DNA of 10,831 bases from Sporisorium sorghi (Eukaryota; Basidiomycota; Ustilaginomycetes; Ustilaginales; Ustilaginaceae): assembly GCA_023212695.1 (NCBI GenBank), contig JALCCG010000460.1, forward strand, positions 1 to 10,831, in the 5' to 3' direction. Within the stretch, counting starts at the first letter, position 1, and every line of letters starts with the position of its first letter. Below are positions 7,583 to 10,831 of the stretch, piece by piece. The notes under the pieces are model-generated. The model did not search any database, was not told the DNA's origin, and was given only the letters and a program-made list of their open reading frames with translations. Position numbers and translations under genes: made by a program.

Positions 7583-8269
7583 GGTGATTGAAGCAAGTCC
7601 TTAAGTGTGCTGCGCGGAGTTGTCGTGGAACAAGCTGGGGCTGACAGGCCGAGACAGGGTGGTAGGAGGTGCGGAAGAGGATGTTGATAGCTGAGTGAGA
7701 AATCAAAGGGCTGCAGCGAGAGAGCGAGAGCGCGACTGGACCCTTTTGCGCCCGGCTGAGAGTGCGTTTTTTGGGGGGCTGAGCAGCAGCGTGGAGGTGT
7801 TGGTCCCGATTCCAGGCGCTCAACAAGGCCGTCAAAAATCGATGATGTGTCGAATCGTCGCCGTCCAACAAATTACAAAAATCCAAGGGCGTTGACATGT
7901 CGACGCCGCAGCATGCGCTTCGAGGTTGCGCTTTCGAAGACGATAAGGTTTAGGTTGATGAAGTCGAACGATTGTCTCTGATGGCTCTATGCTGCTGCTG
8001 CGCATTGAGACTGAGCCGAGAGCGCACTCTTTCATGTTCAGTAGCTGTCTACAACACAAGTCTCATTTGGCGCAGTCGTTGACTTTCTTCTCCGAGTCTC
8101 GAAGTTGACGGAGTGCGCTAGAGAAGCGGAAGGAGAGGAGCGCGAGCTGGCTCTGTGAATTGATCACACTCCTGCTATCCACTCAGCATTACTCCTTGCT
8201 CTACCCTCACTGTCGCTTTTCCAGCCTTTTGCGATCCATCCAGCTCCTCGAACAGCATCACGGGGAGCA
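7583..8269. other. 687-bp divergent intergenic region between the Ugo1-like gene and gene 4
   Basis: No gene is supported here. The region must hold the promoters and leaders of two divergent genes. Near the plus-strand start, about 8155-8255 is pyrimidine-rich (many CTCC/CTTTTCC runs), typical of a fungal leader. No clear TATA box is seen for either gene. Other visible items are a purine-rich GAGAGCGAGAGCG stretch near 7720-7733, a T6G6 run near 7768-7780, and a near-palindrome GTTGACATGTCGAC at 7891-7904 (12 of 14 bases symmetric) that could be a regulator site. Confidence 0.55.
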
Positions 8270-9697
8270 ATGACTCATCTCGACATCTACGGATTCCTCA
8301 TCCTGTGCTGCCTCTTAGGTTTGCTCCTATGCAGCATTGGTGGGCAGCTCGCTCTTCTCTCTGCCTTCTGTTTAGTCCTGCTGCTTCTCTCCAGCAAATT
8401 TTTCTACAGCAGCCACGTCGACGAGAGTGGAGAGCGCCAGCGTCCGATCCCGCAAAGGAGCACCGAACAACTGTGCTTGGAGTCTAGCTCCAGGCTCGAA
8501 GCGCTCGGCACAGCTCAATCACCTCATAGTACCAGAAAAAATGCTCGCAAGCCGAGAAATCATCGCAACTCACTCGAACATCACGGGAATGACGAGGCTG
8601 ACACAAGTAAGATCACGGCATCTCCTCCCAGCAGCGAGTCGCCTTTCCCGCCGCGCCTGGAAAGCCCGCCCTTCCGACGCACACTAGCCTACCATCCTTC
8701 ATTGCCGCAACGATCAGAGCGGGATGTTATCCTTGACTGGATCAATGATGTCGACAAAGCTGCGGACGAAGACCGGCCTTCGACATGCACTCCAATGAAG
8801 AGCACCAGCACGAGTATCGGATCCACTCTTCCCCTCACCGCGAAGAGACTTGCAGATCATCTCGCCGGTCCGCACGGAGGCTTTCGGAGCAGTCAGGTCC
8901 GCATCGATGCATCAGATTGCTCGTCATCAACCGACCCCATCGCTCGCTCTCCACTTTCTAAGCGAAGAACCACTCTCATTCCCATCAAGCACACTGCCGC
9001 CCCCGAACGCTCCGGTAGAGCGGCACTTGTCTCGCCATTGCCTTTGCCAATGCAGCGCAAGAAGGAGCCAGGGAACAACCTGACACAGTCCGCTCTGTCC
9101 CCGTTCGATAGCAGGACTAGCATCGACAGATTGGACCCCGATCCCGTCAGCTCATTTGTGGGCGGCCCGTTGCCGAGTGGAGACACGTCTCCTCTGACAA
9201 GCCTCCCGAGCGATTACGAAGAGTATGCAAGCTTGGCTAGCAAAGGGAAATGTGGGAGTGGACCGCTCACGAGTCGAGAATCTTCGCCTCTGACCAGTCT
9301 TCCCAGCGAGTATGATAAGTCTGCGAGCTTGGCAAGCAATGACGAACCTTGTAGCTCGGGTCACGCGTCGACTGAGACCATTCGCAGAGAGAAACCCAAG
9401 GATGACTACGATCTTGCAGAGATCGACAGACAGTTGGAAGAGATCGATAAGCTGTTGCAGCAACAGGTAGCGCGAGCATCGAAGAGCTGTGCACACGGCG
9501 CATCTTTGATCAACAGGCCGACCAACAATCCGACGTACGTGGAGCTACGGAAAACTGCAGGGCTAGCTTCTCCTCGCCGCGAGTCGTCGACACAATCGGC
9601 GGAAGAAGCTGCCGCACCAGCTACGAAGAGAAGTCACGAAGGAACTACGGTATCCACCGGCCGACTCCTCGATCTGGTCGCTCAACTCAACAAATAG
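8270..9697 (+). CDS. Membrane-anchored Ser/Pro-rich protein with duplicated SPLTSLPS module, function unknown
   Basis: This encodes 475 residues in one frame, with ATG context GAGCAATGAC. Residues 7-43 are very hydrophobic with a short polar turn (SIGGQ, 22-26), giving either two short membrane spans in hairpin or one long anchor, followed by a Lys/Arg/Ser-rich region. Most of 50-370 looks disordered and has many S-P/T-P and R-x-x-S/T sites. One helical patch, VILDWINDVDKAADED (153-168), stands out. Residues 299-330 and 331-362 are a diverged 32-residue tandem duplication centred on SPLTSLPS[DE]Y and ASLAS. A charged, probably coiled-coil helix follows at about 378-404 (DLAEIDRQLEEIDKLLQQQV), and the protein ends in a short amphipathic RLLDLVAQLNK. 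I do not recognise the family. The layout suggests an endomembrane-anchored protein with a regulated cytosolic tail, but that is inference. It is divergent from the Ugo1-like gene and convergent with the 61-residue gene. Confidence 0.72.
   Translation: MTHLDIYGFLILCCLLGLLLCSIGGQLALLSAFCLVLLLLSSKFFYSSHVDESGERQRPIPQRSTEQLCLESSSRLEALGTAQSPHSTRKNARKPRNHRNSLEHHGNDEADTSKITASPPSSESPFPPRLESPPFRRTLAYHPSLPQRSERDVILDWINDVDKAADEDRPSTCTPMKSTSTSIGSTLPLTAKRLADHLAGPHGGFRSSQVRIDASDCSSSTDPIARSPLSKRRTTLIPIKHTAAPERSGRAALVSPLPLPMQRKKEPGNNLTQSALSPFDSRTSIDRLDPDPVSSFVGGPLPSGDTSPLTSLPSDYEEYASLASKGKCGSGPLTSRESSPLTSLPSEYDKSASLASNDEPCSSGHASTETIRREKPKDDYDLAEIDRQLEEIDKLLQQQVARASKSCAHGASLINRPTNNPTYVELRKTAGLASPRRESSTQSAEEAAAPATKRSHEGTTVSTGRLLDLVAQLNK
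9164..9355 (+). repeat. Two tandem 96-bp units encoding a 32-residue module
   Basis: Units 9164-9259 and 9260-9355 encode residues 299-330 and 331-362 of the gene-4 protein. About 19 of 32 residues are identical. The conserved parts are GPL, SPLTSLPS, Tyr and ASLAS, and the changes among the rest include several Asp/Glu swaps. The DNA has diverged more than the motif, so the duplication is not recent and the motif is probably under selection. Confidence 0.75.
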
Positions 9698-9876
9698 ATT
9701 CGAGTACAATCGGGCGGCAAAAACGTCAAGCACACACGCAGGAGAACAAACAAGTAGGATGAGCCAATCGAGTGGTCATTACGAGAGACTGGGTAGCCAA
9801 GAAAGAGCGGTCAACATGAAGCTCAATCCGAGGGGTATAGGCTGCGCAGCAATATTGAGGAAGACAGCAAAGGTGT
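9698..9876. other. Short convergent 3' region
   Basis: These 179 bp separate the stop of gene 4 (plus strand) from the stop of the 61-residue gene (minus strand). The stretch presumably holds both 3' UTRs. No AATAAA signal or gene is visible. Confidence 0.55.
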
Positions 9877-10165
9877 TCACTGCTTGTCCTGGATAGGGAC
9901 GTCCTTGCCAGTGAGCTTCTTGCTGTTGGGGTTGAATTGAGGTCGAAACGCAAGTACAGTAAAGAGTGATTGTCAGTAATCAACGTTTCGAATGATTAAT
10001 GAGGCGATAGCGAGGGAGCACCTACAAGCCAGATCGGATGCCGTCAGAGATCTTCTCGGTGGTGCTGGCGCTCTGCTCGTGGCCAAGCTTCTTCTCGCCG
10101 AACTGGACGGCCTTGTCGAGGGCGTCCTGCTGGCCAGCGCCGGTGTTCTGCTCGGGTGCGGACAT
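9877..10165 (-). CDS. Small two-exon 61-residue hydrophilic protein, function unknown
   Basis: My gene model has exon 1 at 10165-10026 (140 nt), an intron at 10025-9923, and exon 2 at 9922-9877 (46 nt, ending in TGA). The ATG has a strong context (GTCACCATGTC). The protein is 61 residues, Lys/Gln/Asp/Glu-rich, and has no signal peptide or membrane span. Exon 1 gives an amphipathic helix-like DALDKAVQFGEKKLGHE (14-30) and EKISDGIRSG (37-46). The splice adds FKKLTGKDVPIQDKQ (47-61). The join creates a Phe codon (TT|C) and a smooth SDGIRSGFKKLTGKDVPI run, which resembles, from memory and unchecked, the C-terminal block of short conserved fungal proteins of unknown function. Without splicing the frame would stop after 47 residues. 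Small charged proteins of this kind are often stress-induced and cytosolic, like the Hsp12 class, but no direct homology to Hsp12 is claimed. Confidence 0.78.
9923..10025 (-). other. 103-nt spliceosomal intron in the small gene
   Basis: On the minus strand the donor is GTAGGTGC and the acceptor CCCCAACAG. A TACTGAC sequence (branch A at 9973) fits the fungal CTRAY branch consensus, and a pyrimidine-biased stretch follows. The retained intron would terminate translation at once, because the TAG stop (10024-10022) sits inside the donor GTAG. Using the other nearby GT (10021-10020) would keep the stop in the exon, so GTAGGT is the only donor that extends the protein. Confidence 0.75.
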
Positions 10166-10252
10166 GGTGACAAATATGTGTGTGCTTGGGTGTTGAGACG
10201 GTTGGAAAAAAATGTGATGGGTGGTGGAGAAGGTGAGGGGCATTGACCGAGC

Positions 10253-10260
10253 CTTTATGT
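10253..10260 (-). promoter_or_regulatory. Possible TATA-like element of the small gene
   Basis: The minus strand reads ACATAAAG about 90 nt before the start codon, a plausible distance for a fungal core promoter. The match to TATAWAW is imperfect, so this is only a suggestion. Confidence 0.25.
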
Positions 10261-10568
10261 ACTTTCTCTTCCCTCCAACTTTTCGCGGAGGAGCTCGTCT
10301 GAAGAGAGCGAATGTTGCGAGACCTCGGGTCGGTAGTCTGGTGCCTGCTCGGGCCAAGCGCCCTCTAACATGGAAGGGGGTGCTGCGTTGCTTCAAAGTC
10401 TCCCTATCGTCATTGTTCGACCCTCGCTTTCACGCAATCAATCGCCGGGCTGGCGTCTTTGGCGAGGTGGAAGCGGGACCGCTCAGACGCTCGTCTGTCG
10501 GAGCCGTTCTTCGTTGTTTCTATAAGCGTCTTGACTGCTCTGACAGCTGATTTGTGCGAGAACGGCGA

Positions 10569-10580
10569 TTTTTTTTTTTT
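10569..10580. repeat. T12 homopolymer
   Basis: Twelve consecutive T on the plus strand lie between the small-gene promoter and the hairpin-rich right flank. A Pol III terminator role was considered, but no Pol III gene is recognisable upstream. Confidence 0.8.
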
Positions 10581-10707
10581 GAGACCAAACCTCCACATGC
10601 CATCATGAGCACATGCTTCGAATCAGTTGAAGGGTACTGTTGATTGATGATAGTTAAAAGACTAGGTACGTGAATTTTCTAAATTTCTCCTTCTCCTCCA
10701 GGGTCCA

Positions 10708-10726
10708 ACTGTCTCCCAGAGACAGT
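10708..10726. repeat. Perfect 8-bp stem, 3-nt loop inverted repeat
   Basis: ACTGTCTC, loop CCA, GAGACAGT: every stem position pairs. It is nested between a second, 7-bp inverted pair (10702-10708 with 10740-10746), which shares the base at 10708. No long T-run follows, so a bacterial-type terminator reading does not apply. Confidence 0.7.
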
Positions 10727-10778
10727 CTATTTTCCCATTTTGGACCATCTCTCTGAGACGGTTTTCAACTCCCCCCCT

Positions 10779-10812
10779 CAGCAGCATGCACAAATTTCCT
10801 AGCATACTGCTG
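10779..10812. repeat. 11-bp inverted repeat (one mismatch), 12-nt loop
   Basis: CAGCAGCATGC pairs with GCATACTGCTG at 10 of 11 positions around an AT-rich loop. It lies 19 bp from the window edge, directly after a C7 run. Confidence 0.65.
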
Positions 10813-10831
10813 CTTAACTGTGACTCCCTTC

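Larger units (their letters stand above)
10166..10600. other. Promoter region of the small gene; no further gene seen
   Basis: Read on the minus strand towards the ATG at 10165, the leader is C/A/T-rich (CCAACCGTCTCAACACCC and similar). A weak TATA-like ACATAAAG lies at 10253-10260, about 90 nt upstream of the ATG. CCCCT motifs of stress-response-element type occur at 10236-10240 and 10375-10379 (minus strand); only the second lies upstream of the TATA-like site. A run of 12 T occurs at 10569-10580. Open frames here are short, with no recognisable protein features. Confidence 0.45.
10601..10831. repeat. Gene-free, AT-richer right flank dense in short inverted repeats
   Basis: Within about 140 bp there are several self-complementary units: AATTT/AAATT (10673-10677, 10681-10685); a perfect 8-bp pair ACTGTCTC/GAGACAGT with a 3-nt loop (10708-10726), sitting between GGTCCAA (10702-10708) and TTGGACC (10740-10746); TCTC-T-GAGA (10750-10758); and an 11-bp pair with one mismatch, CAGCAGCATGC/GCATACTGCTG (10779-10789, 10802-10812), with a 12-nt loop. 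No coding potential is visible. It may be the edge of a transposable element, a structured RNA, or a regulatory region of a gene outside the window. Confidence 0.5.

Noticed and set aside
10221..10550. 109-codon plus-strand frame in the small-gene promoter
   Set aside because: It is Arg-rich, with no domain, and overlaps the promoter and leader of the minus-strand gene.
10500..10580. Pol III gene ending at the T12 tract
   Set aside because: The sequence upstream does not match U6, 5S, tRNA or other recognisable Pol III RNAs.
10592..10626. tRNA-like B box (GCTTCGAATCA) near 10615
   Set aside because: No A box at proper spacing and no cloverleaf could be drawn on either strand.
10643..10758. 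Possible C/D-box snoRNA (TTGATGA near 10644, CTGA near 10753)
   Set aside because: The C box is imperfect, no terminal stem flanks the boxes, and such short motifs occur by chance.
1..10831. CRISPR array, prokaryotic operon, toxin or phage genes
   Set aside because: No regularly spaced repeats or prokaryotic signals are visible; gene content, intron and start contexts are fungal.

Overview
The window looks like nuclear DNA of a basidiomycete smut fungus (Ustilaginales: Ustilago, Sporisorium, Pseudozyma or a close relative). The reasons are long, mostly intron-free GC-rich genes, wide promoters, Kozak-like starts (CACCATG), a short GT-AG intron in one gene, and proteins of purely fungal/eukaryotic type (Mon2, Ugo1). 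The species is inferred from style and cannot be proved from this sequence alone.

Layout from left to right: (1) 1-3519, plus strand: the C-terminal part of a Mon2-family Golgi/endosome trafficking scaffold, cut by the left edge. (2) 3754-4950, minus strand, convergent with Mon2: a protein with a signal peptide, eight cysteines in the N-terminal half, a long Ala-Pro repeat and a poly-basic tail. It is a candidate secreted or cell-surface protein of unknown function. (3) 5699-7582, minus strand: a Ugo1-type modified mitochondrial carrier of the outer-membrane fusion machinery. (4) 8270-9697, plus strand, divergent from Ugo1: an unrecognised protein with an N-terminal membrane hairpin or anchor, a disordered Ser/Pro-rich middle with a tandemly duplicated SPLTSLPS module, and a short charged helix. 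(5) 9877-10165, minus strand, convergent with gene 4: a 61-residue protein split by one 103-nt intron, which an unspliced reading truncates. (6) About 10600-10831: a gene-free right flank that is visibly rich in short inverted repeats and may be the edge of a mobile or structured element.

The genes do not form a pathway. Mon2 (membrane traffic) and Ugo1 (mitochondrial fusion) are conserved housekeeping genes, interspersed with three less conserved or lineage-restricted genes. I see no CRISPR array, rRNA, tRNA, biosynthetic cluster or defence system. The items most worth a second look are the repeat-tailed secreted protein, the duplicated-motif membrane protein, the spliced micro-gene whose splice donor contains the in-frame stop, and the hairpin cluster at the right end.
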